Below, one piece after another: positions 44,614 to 56,800 of a DNA stretch of 64,000 bases. Made by a program: the position numbers and the translations under genes. The stretch spans positions 11,464,549-11,528,548 of the forward strand of contig NC_059409.1 in the NCBI RefSeq assembly GCF_905220565.1, read 5' to 3'. A model generated the notes under the pieces. It did not search any database. It worked only from the letters and a program-made list of their open reading frames with translations, and was not told where the DNA came from. How positions within the stretch are numbered: the stretch's first letter is position 1; each line of letters begins with the position of its first letter. This DNA is from Melitaea cinxia. Lineage: Eukaryota; Arthropoda; Insecta; Lepidoptera; Nymphalidae.

Positions 44614-47479
44614 ACTATATATTGTATTCTAACATTTTGTGGTATGTTTTTTTGCAAAAATCTAATAGTCCCAAGATACATTTATAGATATTGGTTAGAA
44701 TGTAAAAAAGGCGAGTTTAGGAAAATAATTTTATTTATAATTTTGTATTGTATTTGTATTTGTAAATGCTCGCAATGTGTATTGTCAATTTAACGGACGA
44801 AAAACGAGTCGTAAATTTGTATTTTTTAAAATATCAGTTTTACAATCTCTGCGATCTTAGAGCTTATTAGTTTATTAGTTGAAGTGAAACAGAGGCTTAA
44901 GGCATATAGCTTATCAGTAGCTTATATGTGAGATAAAATTTATCAGCTATTGTTGAAATAGGCCCTGATGTGAAACGAAATATTTGTTTGTCGATTGTTA
45001 ATTTGAGTTCGTGGCATTTGTCCACTGTTGCAAGCGCCATGTCACTGCTAATACGAGTAAACATATAGATTATACAGAGTGTTAGACACCTAACTACGTT
45101 CCTTTAAATGGTGTGTGGTGTTATATCACAGGTCACGTTCCACATAAGATCCTAGCTATTTTAAATTTTACTTTGTCTTAATATACGAGCTACTCTGGTA
45201 AAGTACTTCTGCGTAACCGTCCAATGAGCGCGTAGCCATGGCTATAATTTACGATGAATAACATTCTACATTCTTTAGTTGTATTTGTCATTTAGTAATT
45301 AATTTCCTTTCACAGACGTATTTACGTACTCACGAAAAGAATATATGATGCAGAACGAGTCTATCAACGTAGCCTATATTAGCCTCTATTAAGCAGTCAA
45401 ATTTAAAAATTAGCTAGGTTTTTTTCCACGTGGAACCTGGTCTATTAATGGACCACCTACATAATCCCCAATTTTAAGGAACGCATTTAGAACTCGAACA
45501 CCACGTGTATGTATGCTTATCTTGTCAAAAGCCTTAACTATAACATTGAGTTTATTTACACATTTATTTATACTTTCACAGAGCGATGGAAACCAAAGAT
45601 TTATTTATGTTATTGTTTACTATTTTATGTTTTAGTTTGGTTAGTAAATTATAAATAAGGGTAACATTTGACGACGACATTGGAGCAGAGATTATAGTAC
45701 TGGCTAATTTTAAAATTTTCCATGTACGATTGCGGGTTCGATCTCGCACATGGAGTTTTTTGTAAAGCTCTAAAAATGTTCTTCTCGGTGTAGGCGTTTA
45801 GGGTTGAGCGTGATTCCGTAGCACTAACGTAGGATTTAAATCCTAGTGAGGGCCGCTGAGTGTAAAGCTTTAAAAAAACAAAGTGACGATGGATAAAAGT
45901 CCAATTCTTCTCTTAATACTGTGTATCTTTAAGTAGCTGGCTGTGTTTTTATTTTAAAAAAAATATTGTATGTTAAAATATAGTAAAAAACAATAAAGAA
46001 ATATAAAACAAAGCTAGGATTTTATTTTTATTTTTAATAATAAATACATAGGTATATATCTGTATACCTATCTATTTATTGAAGATATACTTATATAAAT
46101 AATAAATATTTATAATTATGTTATTTACTATGACAATCAAAAGATAATAAGATGCTTAATATTATTTGTTATTATTAAACTAATATTTTTAAAAATATGA
46201 AAATTTCAATTAAATTTTAATTTTAGCTGTATGACAGAGAATCACTTAAAAACTCTCTTAATCTGTATCAGTATAATTACTTATCCTTTTTTACAAAGTG
46301 TTAAAGATATCATGTCAAATATTAATAATTGTGTTTACTTGCAAACAAAAAAAAAAATACTCCAATTACAGAGATAAGTAATACAATGGAGGTAGACGAA
46401 AAAATAATCAAGTAAATAAGCGTTATCAAAGACTACTCAAACAGTAGTCATCAGATATTAATAAATTTTAAACGGGACTACAAAACAAGCATAAGCTTTC
46501 AATTGAGGAATATTGACAGCATCATCGATATCGGTAAATCCAGTAAAAAGTTATCAGGTATAATACAACGTAGATCGATGAAAAAGTTGTCAAGTAAATA
46601 CGCCTTATTAGATATAACTCAAGGAGCACTAATCAGATCTCTATCAAATTTAAATGGAATCACATGACAAACACTGCCTGTCGATTAAAAAAAAATCGTC
46701 GCAATCGGTATACCCACTAAAAACTTCAGAGGTAACATACATGCATAAAAAATACAGTCAAATTGAGAACCTTTTCCTTTTATTGAAGTCGATTAAAAAC
46801 ATCGCGACAGTCAGGATGACAAACACGAATAAAAATTTAAACCCATTTGACAATTAGGTATCAAAGTTAAACGTAAGTAGAACGCTGAATGACATCAAAA
46901 TGATCGCTACGTAGGTACATGTCTGAACTGTAACGGCCAGTAAATTTCTCACAGCTGGTCAAATTCTCGTTTTTTATATTATGCAAGAAGCAGTGATTAA
47001 TTCATAACGATGTTCCACTATTGAAATTAGCTACGTTATAAAGAATGACCGTCAACGGGTGGTTCTGATAACAACCAGAATCCGATGGCTTTTCGTGCTC
47101 TCTGAGTAAGGTGACACTCGAACCACGGTGGGAAGACCTTTTAGCAGCAGATCATTTTTCTAGTATAAATGTTAACGATTTGTACAAATATTTTGTACAA
47201 ATATTTTTCCGAACTATTGACGTTGTAACTACCACCAGTCTACCACAATTAAACATATATAGGCAATATTTTCCCCATAATTTGAAATCACAGCTGAATA
47301 ATACTACTTTCAAGTAGGGTTGTGGTGAGTCAGGTAGCCAGAACTCCGAGGTAGGATTAGAGTCAGCAAAGTGCTTGCAATGTTTCTGGTGTTGCAGGTA
47401 TCCACAGGCTTCGGTATCCGCTTACCATCAGGCGGACCATACGATTGTTTGCCACCTTTATAGTTCAAAAAGTTAGTAG
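44614..47479. other. Interval between TMP4 and TMP5
   Basis: Mostly AT-rich. Contains a tRNA-like B-box repeat at 45720-45860 (gcgggttcgatctcgcacat), an inverted R1 copy at 46330-46800 (gtttacttgcaaac ... agtcgattaaaaac), an S2 scrap at 47030-47105 and an S1 copy at 47275-47460 (gttgcaggtatccacaggct ... accatcaggcggaccatacg). The long repeat-poor part at 44620-45700 shows no exon I can support. Confidence 0.5.
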
Positions 47480-47553
47480 TTTATTGATACATTGATTTTG
47501 TAAGATCGTCGTGTCTATACACGACGATCTTACAAAATCAATGTATCAATAAA
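47480..47553. repeat. Perfect 35-bp inverted repeat with 4-bp loop
   Basis: The left arm tttattgatacattgatttt ... cgtcgtgt, the loop ctat, then an exact inverted copy ending aatgtatcaataaa. It lies directly after the S1 repeat and 340 bp upstream of the TMP5 start codon. Confidence 0.85.
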
Positions 47554-47628
47554 TTCCATACACAGAATAGTTTTGTTTTTTTGTTGTTTTTTCAATATCA
47601 TGATAATGTCACAGTATTACGGCGACAC

Positions 47629-47780
47629 GTAGGCGTGTTTATTTCTCGACAAAGCGCTGGCAATGCACAGCTTCCGCGCCTCAAATGATTAATAAGATAA
47701 TTGCGATCATCAACATTGTCCATTCGACAATTTCGAACCGTGAAGTCACAAGTAGTTTTCAGAACTACATCTGTCAAATG
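47629..47780 (+). promoter_or_regulatory. Conserved upstream block of TMP5 (candidate promoter-proximal region)
   Basis: About 150 bp, ending 113 bp before the ATG, aligns clearly with 62618-62766 upstream of TMP6. It includes the near-identical core caatgcacagcttccgcg-ctcaaatgat and a shared aataagataatt, which holds a GATA-factor type site (AGATAA), then caacattgtccat. Such conservation outside coding sequence suggests a duplicated promoter or 5' UTR. Transcription start not identifiable. Confidence 0.55.
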
Positions 47781-47892
47781 TTTTTTTACATTTACAAAAA
47801 ATATATCTATTGAGAAATAATACACATGTAAACTACAAAGTGTAAAGAATGAGCTTTATGTTTTAAGTTTTTAGTTCACTCATAGTTTAAAA

Positions 47893-50800
47893 ATGCGTGT
47901 AGAAATACCCGAGTGTAAAAGATGCTGTTGTTGCATTCCTTTACGAAATGGTATTATTGTCTTCGGTTATTTGAATCTGGTAAGTTAAATATTTTTTGTC
48001 ATGTGAAAAATATGTATAAACACGATTGTTTTTTTTTATATTTAAAACGCGATAGTATGTTTTTTTTTTAAATATAGTTTGTCTGTTAATGTAAAATCTG
48101 TGTGAAATCAAATCTATGTAAATTTAAGATCTTAGAGTTAAAAAAAAGTATTTACAAAGATTTAAAGGATTAAGTTTGTGTTAAAATACAACTTCTTTGT
48201 TGAAGTGCTTTTGAAACAATTTTTATATTGTTTTAAAAGTCTTTTAGATTCTTTTTAGACTTTCTGTTGAGTTTTTTAGAATGAAATTTCATAAGGACCA
48301 CCTTTCCACCCGCGGCTTCGCTCGAGTGAATTACTAGATTTTGCTGTTTCTTTTTTTTCAATAAAATATAACCTATGTTACTCAGTGATAACGTAGCATT
48401 CCACTGGTGAAAGAATTTTTAAAACTGTCGGTCAGCTCAGCCTACTGCAGTTCACTGCTGGACATAGGCCTCCCCAAGTTCGCGCCAGACATCCCGGTTT
48501 TCTGCAATTCTCATCTAGCCTACACCGGCAATCTTACGTAGATCGTAGGTCCAACGGGCCGGGGGACGTCCCACACTGCGTTTGCCAAGACGCGGTCTCC
48601 ACTCCAGGACCCGTCTACTCCAACGGCCATCGGTGCTGCGCCACAGATGACCAGCCCACTGCCACTTCAACTTGCTAATTCTGTGGGCTTCTGTCGGTTA
48701 CTTTCTTTCTCTCGCGGATAGTCTCATTTTTGATCCTCTCTTTGAGAGAAACCCCAAGCATAGCCCGTTCTATTGCACGTTGAGCGACTCTAAACTTGTG
48801 GACCAGTCCCTTCGTCAGTGTCTACGTCTCGGTTCCGTATGTTAACACAGGCAGGACGCACTTCAAAATTGAGCCAGTATTTTTTAAGTTCATCAACTAT
48901 AAAATATATAATCTAAAAATCAAAACTTCCTATTTGTTTTCTAATTTTTGAGCGAATTTCACTCATTATAATCATCTAAAAACCCTAATAAGCCGCGATA
49001 AAATCCGAAAAGTTATTTCATTATAATCAAACCTCCCTCTTTTTGTAATATCAGTATAAAAGTGCAAGTAATATTTGAATGTTATATTTCCATAAGAAAA
49101 ATTTCTTACGTATTTTTTACCCTCTTTACATTTTTAACAGACTTCAAAAAAATAATCTTAATTCGACTGTATTTTTATGTCATTATTAAATTACTGGGTG
49201 TACCATACGGAGTTTTATTTTTATTTTTTATTTGAAAGTTAATGCACGTCATTTCGTCTTCTTTAAAAATAATTGAGATCTATCGATAAATTTTTGAGTT
49301 TAATACGTATTTATCGTTTAATTTTTAACTGGACACAGCGGGAAACAACCTGCTTAAAATCTGGAGTAGCCCTAACTGGGAAAGTACCTCGACCTTACAG
49401 AAGATTACAGCTAAATAATTGATACTAATTTAAAACACCCTTGGAACCTAAAAACCTTGGAACTTAAAAAGCCGACCGATGGCGGAATAAACATCCAACT
49501 GCTTGCTTTGAAATACACAGACCGAAGAGGGGCAGCAGCGACTTCGGTGCGACAAAGCCAGCCCTGTGGTCACCAACCCGCTTGCCCAGCGTGGTGACTA
49601 TGGATTGGCGCTATTTTTGGCGCGAACTTGTGGAGGCCTACGTCCAGCAGTGGAATGCGATAGGCTGAAGTGATGATGATGAGTGAATTTCAAACAGCGT
49701 TGTGTTCCTATGGCGAGTAAGGTGACCAGAGCTCCTAGAGGGGATTGATGGTAGGGTAGGAAACGCGTTTGCGATGCTTCTGGTGTTGCAGGCGTCTATA
49801 GGCTACGGTAATAAGGTGAGCCGTACGCTTGTTTGCCAACCTAGTTATGAAAAAATTGTCGATGAGAATTTAAGGCAGTTTTTTTCATTTCAGAAAAAAA
49901 AAACAATTATAAATTAATTAATTAATTTATATTTCATTATTTTCAGATATCTTCGATATTCATTTTACTAACGGAAATGTTTATAGAGTTTCAAGCAAGC
50001 CCCGATGTAGCCGTGCACCGCGGTGTGATATATTTTTCAAACTTCTGGTACGCGTCAATACTCTTCGTTTCTGATGTCGTTTTCAATATTGTACTCCTCT
50101 TTGGAGCGCATATGGTTTGTAATGTAATTTATTATATAAAAGCATTCATTGGTTACTCATATAATTATCTGACGTATAAAGCATATAACTGATAAAAATT
50201 ATGATATATTTTTATTTTTCACCATCAATCTTCACTTTATGCTTTTATTCGTAGCCCGGTATTCTAAAAGTTGTTGTAACAGGCCGAGAGGACTCATTTA
50301 ACCTCTTGCGAATAAATCCTGTCAGTAACTTATGTGTGGGATAAAACTTACTAGCAACCCATGAAACAGGCCGCAAATATTAATTGTAAATATTTTAAGT
50401 TTTTAATAAGTATGCATGAATGGCCTTCGTCGGTCGGGTCGGTTAGTACTATATCTTCTTATTTATAAAATTCTCGTGTCACAATGCTAGTTACCAAACT
50501 CCTCCGAAACGGTTGGACCGATTTTTATGAAATTTTGTGTGAATATCAGGTACGTCTGAGAATCGGCAACATCTATTTTTTATACCCCTAAGTTATAAGG
50601 GGAGGGGGATTAATAGCATATATGGCAAAACAACGTTTGCGGGGTCAGCTAGTAAAATATAATAATATATTTGCTTCCAGAAAAAAACACGACTACTAAG
50701 AGCATACTATTACTACGCGGTGACAACTACGCTACTCTGCCTAGTCTCATTCATAATACTTCGAACTGAGCAGCTGTACGATCAAGTCTCCTTCTATGTG

Positions 50801-53800
50801 GTAGAAGCTTGCTTCGTTCTCAGCAGCTTAGGTAAGTTTGTTAAATTTATTTATAAAGGAACAATTTCAAATGAACAATTTGTCCACAGCGTAAGCCGAG
50901 AAAATCGAAAGGGTGTGTATGGATCATGATAGATGCTTTAGTAAAAGAAAAGGGTATATGGTACAAAATTATCATAAAATCAGTCTCCTCGTTTACCTTG
51001 GTTTATAAAAGCAAGGATTACATCACTACAGCATTCAAATTACGTTCAGGCCATTTTCCATCTAAAAAGTTTGCCTTTTTAATGAAAAAAGCTGAATCCC
51101 TTTTTTGTGACACATGCGGCCTGCTAGATGAAGTAAACTACATACTAAGTGAATGTGATAAATACGAAACGGAGAGAGAATCGGTTTTTCCGTTTTCCGT
51201 TTTTACGTTTTAGTATAAATAAATTTGATATGGGTACTTTTTTATCTGTGTTAACAGAACCTTCGTCTGATGCAGCAAATTTGTTAGTTAATATGATCTT
51301 ACATCATCAATGATTCTTTCTCCATTTCTTAGACATAGTGGGAATTAGGGTATGATGGGGCTGGCGTGTCTGTGTAGACAAAAGTTCCTAAAAAAAAAAG
51401 AAAATAAGATGCTTTAGTAGTAAAGGATTAAACTAATGACAGTTATTAGTATACAGAGATAGTTGGGGGGGGGGCGACGCAATGGGGAAGAATTTCGAAA
51501 TTTACATTAATGAGCCTACGTAGTTACTACGCTGTGCTACGACCTGTTATGCTCAACGTGGAGTCTACCTTTTTTTATTATGTTATGGGCTTACACTTGA
51601 CCTCAGTCTAGCTCTAGAGCACAGACGAGGTCGAAGATGGAGCGAGTTCGCCCAGAAGAAGCCTGTTCACTCGCGCTTTAAACATGTTCAGGTTGTATGA
51701 ACTCGGAAATACAGACGCCGGCAGGGAATTCCATTCCTTGGCTGTGCGCTTTAAAAAAGATGATTCGAAGCGCTTTGTACGTATAAAAGGTATATCAATC
51801 AGGTAGGGATGAAAGCCTGCGGTAAGTCTGAAAGTCCGATGGAAGAAAGGAGATGGGGGTATGAGTTCGTGCAGCTCAAGGGCACACTCCTTAAAGTACA
51901 ACCTGTAAAAGACCGTTGTTGTTGTTGTTGTTGTTGTACACGGGCTATTTTCCGCAACTCGACGTCTTGATGCGCCTTTTTTGCGTGATCGGCTGGTGGG
52001 CACTATTCGTGCCAGCCAAGCTCCTTGAGGAAGCCTAGCAGACCCTTCACGTTGCCGACGACTTCCTGGAGCAACCTCGGTGTCCCAAGGTGTAGCGCCC
52101 TGTAGTTCGCCACACCACCGCATTCCAGCAGGATATGTGAGGCCGCTTCCTCTGCCTCCAGGCACGCTCTGCACAGGGGGCTGTCTGTAACACCTAGATT
52201 GTGTAAGTGCTTGTTAAGCAAGGCATGTCCCGTAAGCGCCCCGACCAGTAGTCGGAGCTGGGCTCTTCCATAACCGCGAAGTTTGCGGGACAATCCTGGG
52301 TTGATCGTCGGAAGAGCTTCCTTGGTCTGCCTGCAGGTAGTTAGGTTTGTCCAATATTCTTGGTGCATTACCTTGGTGTTGTGTCGCAGCTGGCTGCGCA
52401 GCCATCCGAATGGCAGAGGCAGAATGGGTTCGGGTCCGTGGACCCTCATCTCCGATCCATTCCTCGCCAGTCGGTCGGCCGCGTCATTGCCTCGCGATCC
52501 ACTGTGTCCCTTTATCCATTGAAGGGTAATGGTGTTCGTTTCACTTACCTTCGTCAGAGCTCGATGGCACTCGTATATTAGCCCTGATGTCATAATGTCG
52601 CTCTGTAGGGCTTGCAGGACCGATCTGCTATCGGAAAGTATTCGGATTGGAAAACCCTGTACCTCTCTAGACTTGATCGCTGTTGCTGCCATTATGATTC
52701 CCATACATTCCGCCTGGAAGACGGTGTTGTGGATTCCTAATGGCGATGAGATGTGGATATTCAGGTCTTCTGAGTAGACCCCAGAACCTGTACCTGTTGA
52801 TGTTTTCGACCCGTCTGTGAAGATTCTTAACTCCCTAGGGTTGAGGCCTTCACCTGGGTCTTCGTGTAATTGTATTCTGTATCTTTTGTCGAATACGTAC
52901 TGTTTGGGTATCCTGTCGGTAACTGCTTCGACGAGCGGTTCCCTGTTTGCCAGTTCGCCAAGTATTCCTGTATGTGCTACCTTTACGTTCCTCCAAAGGT
53001 TTAGCTTCCTGAGTCTTACCGCAGCCGCTCCCGCCTCCTGTTGGATAAACAGGTGCAGCGGCGGCAGGTTCAGTAGGGCTTCCAGGGCGGCTGTCGGAGT
53101 AGTCCTCATGCAGCCCGTAGTCGCCATGCAAGCTAGCCTTTGAAGTCGTTGTAATTTTGCTTCACCGGTGATTAGTCTGGTTCTCGGCCACCAAACCACA
53201 GCACCGTAGCTGATAATTGGCCTGATGACGGACTGGTATAGCCACAGAGTGACTTTAGGGGATAGACCCCATTTCTTACCTATCATTCTGCGGCACTGCC
53301 AGAAGGCTATTGTAGCCTTGTCAATTTTGCTGTTGAGATGCTTGCTCCAGTTCAGTTTGCTATCTAGAATAATTCCTAGATACTTTACCTCCGAGCTGAA
53401 CTGTAGCTCCGTACCGAACAGTCTAGGGGGTTTGTAGCTCCCCAATTGCCGTTTGTTAGTGAACATTACCTGTTCCGTCTTTCCAGGATTGACGGTGAGT
53501 TCGTTATCTATGCACCATCTCTCCACAATTCGTAGCGCCTGTTGTGTGACACTGCACACGGTACTGCTGACTCTGCCGCTGATTAGAATCGCGATATCAT
53601 CAGCGTACCCGATCGTGAAGTAGTTGTGCTGGTTCAGTCTGGTTATAAGGTCGTTTACCACTAGGTTCCACAGTAGTGGGGAAAGCACCCCTCCTTGTGG
53701 ACATCCTCTGGCTACCAGTGCATGTTGTGCCTCAGTTGATGTAAGTTTGATGACTCTTTTTCTGAGCATGTTACCTATCCAGTCAATCATCATCGGGTGT

Positions 53801-56800
53801 ACCCCGTGCTTAACTAGGGCCGACGAGATGCTGTTGAAGTTAGTCTTGTCAAAGGATCCTTCTATGTCGATGAAGGTGCCAAGACACATAGCCTTGTTTT
53901 CAATGGCCTCTTCTATTTTACTGACCACTGCATGTAGAGCTGACTCTGTTGATTTACCTTGGCTGTACGCGTGTTGGTTTGGATGTAGGCGTACTGTAGC
54001 TAGGGCGTTTTCTCTCAGATCCCGTTCGCACAACCTTTCCAGAGTCTTCAGTAGAAAAGATGTAAGACTTATAGGTCTGTGGGATTTGGGTTCAGAGTAG
54101 TCACTTTTTCCCGGTTTGGGGATGAAGATTACCTTTACCTCCCTCCACTGCCTCGGCACGTAGCTGTGAGCTAAACAGGCCGCCAAAACAGTGGTAAGCC
54201 TCTGGATCAGTCGGTTACTTCCCCACTTTAGAAGTGCCGGGAAGACCCCGTCCAACCCTGGGGATTTGAAGGAGTCAAAGCTGTTGATAGCCCATCTGAC
54301 TTTTGATGGGCTTACTACCTTGAGTGCATATTCCCAATGCTCCTCTGTTGGGGCTACGTCCTCCTCGGGCCAGTCCACCGACTGCATGATGTGGCACCCT
54401 GGGAAATGTGTCTCAACCAGGATGCACTCTGCTTCTTCCGGCGTGCTCGTGAAGGTGTTGTCAGGCTTTCTTAGGGAGCCCTTCAGCTGGCTGGATTGGT
54501 TTGCTAGGACCTTCCTTACCCTATTGGCCTGTTCGCAGGTTTCCACGCTGCTGCAGAATTTGCGCCACGAGTCGGTGCTTCTGTACCTTAGTCGTTTCTT
54601 GTATCTGGACTTGGCTTTCTTATACCTGTCCCAGTCCAGATCGGCGCATGTATTCATTGCTCTGTTTAGAAGTCGCCTCACCTTTTTCCTGAGTCTTTCC
54701 AGTTCAGGCCCCCACCAGATTACTTTATTCTCCGGTGGCAATGATAAGGGACATGCAGTTTGGTAGGAGTCTATAATGTTGCTAGTCAACGTATCTACCT
54801 GCTGTTCTATATGTTCTGTTCCCACAAGCCGGTCTGGGCATGCCTGCTCACTGAGCAGCTGCTCCAGTCTCTCAGCGTAGTGCACGCGGTCAGTTTTGCG
54901 TGGGTTACGCCTAGGGGTTGCTGGAACTGTATTTACCTGCACATCGAAGCGTATCCATCTGTGATCTGAGCACGATGCCTCATCGGATACGTGCCAGTTG
55001 GAGATGGTCTCGGAGGCCGCTTCTGTGGCAAGAGTTAGGTCGATGATTGTCCTGCTACGTCTGTTCACGAAAGTGGGTTCAGAGCCCACATTCATGATCT
55101 GTAGGTTTGTCGTCATCAGATATTCAACTAAGAGCTTACCTCTTTCGTTTGTTGTTTTCATTCCCCATAGGGTGTGATGTGCGTTGGAGTCAGTGCCTAT
55201 AATTAGTTGCAGCCTGGCCTCTTCGCAGTATGTTATCAGCCGTGCCATGTCGTGCGGCGGTGGCGCATCAGCCTCCGGCATGTAGGCCGACGCGATCACC
55301 ATCTCCGGCAGACTGTGGTCTTGCGTACTATGCAGCTGTATGGCGCACACATCTCTAGAACAGAATCTCGTTAATGTTTGCGCCTGTATATTGTTGGTGA
55401 TGTAAATACAGGCCCTGCTGTTTTCCGAGCCTGTATGTGTAATTAGCTTACCTCCAGAGTTCCGGAGTCCGCATACAGTGCCATTCCTGACCCACGGCTC
55501 CTGGATCAGTGCAATGGCTGTTGTGTTAACCTCCAACCATTTACGCATTTGAGCCGTTGCTGTCATGCTATGGTGGAGGTTTGCTTGGAGGACTTTACAG
55601 GATGGGTGAGCTGGGTAAGCCATCGTCAGACAGCATCCCTGCCTCCTCCATCACTGTCTCCCCTATGGCCAGGTTGTCCAGGCTTGCCAGACAAGCCCCC
55701 TCCTCCGACTCCAGAAGCAGCTCCTCCACGACCACTGCCTCTTCGGTCTGGGGTTTGGGGCTCGACCGCCTCACAGGGGGTGGCTCGGGGATAGCCGGGA
55801 TTGCTCCCGACCCTTCCCCCTTCGCCTGTTCTCCGTTGTTTTGATCCTCCATGGGGTCGTCATGCTCCGTTGGCAGGTGCTCGGTAAATTTACCTTTCGG
55901 ACCCTGGAACTTCACGTACACCGACCCCAGCAAATAGCAGAGTCGGCGCTCACGTTCCACCAGGGTCTGCACCACGTCCTCAGGAGCGCTGAAGATCAGG
56001 AACGTGTTACCGTCCTGTCTGTCAACCTTATGGAGGATCCAGCTGTCTACCTTGGCCCACACATTCTGGAGCCGCAGCGCGCGTCCCACCTTCCAGATGT
56101 CCGGTTGTTCACCCGGAAGGAGGACCCCGCAGCGGACCAGCCTGACAAGGTCGCACTGCCGTTTGACCATTAATTTGGTGCCCGTGGGCAGGGCGAGCTC
56201 CGAAACTATACGTGTGAGGTACCCCACGGTTTCGCGGTTCTCACACCACAGCTTCAGAGCTCCGTCGGCGTATATCGGTTTACCCTGAAAAACAGGGTTC
56301 ACCGGTTCATCATCGGTCGCTTCTACAAGATCCTTGAGAAGGCGCTCTTGTAGAAGGACCTGTACTTCCTGTGCGGCCTGTGCAGTCAGGTGCTCTCCGG
56401 TCACAGTTGTCACCGCAACCAGTAAGTCCGACTGCACTGCCGCTGAGTAGGGGACATGGGTACCATCAGCCAGCCTCGGCTTTTTGGGACCACCCCTCGG
56501 CGACTGAGAGTCGTCGAGGCGAGCCCTTTTAGCCGGTACCTGGGATGCACCTCCATTGCCCGCTTTACCCTTCGCCTGCGCCTTGCCGCGTTGGGCGCGA
56601 CCGGTTGCCTGGTTACCCTGGCCACCTGCCGCCCCCTTCGCGAACTTGACGGACCCCTCGGTTTTGGGTTCCTCGGCTTGGGTTGTTGTATCGCGCTTGG
56701 GGGCTCCCGCCTCCGATGCACGCCTCCTCTGACGTTGGCGTAGCTTCCTGTTCATGCGCCGGGGCTTAGGTTCACTCCCTGGTTGGGAGGACCCTGTACC

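Noticed and set aside
51614..52174. A single 186-codon minus frame
   Set aside because: It is a chance fusion: its first half is the young LINE 3' end out of frame, its second half is the C-terminus of the older LINE.
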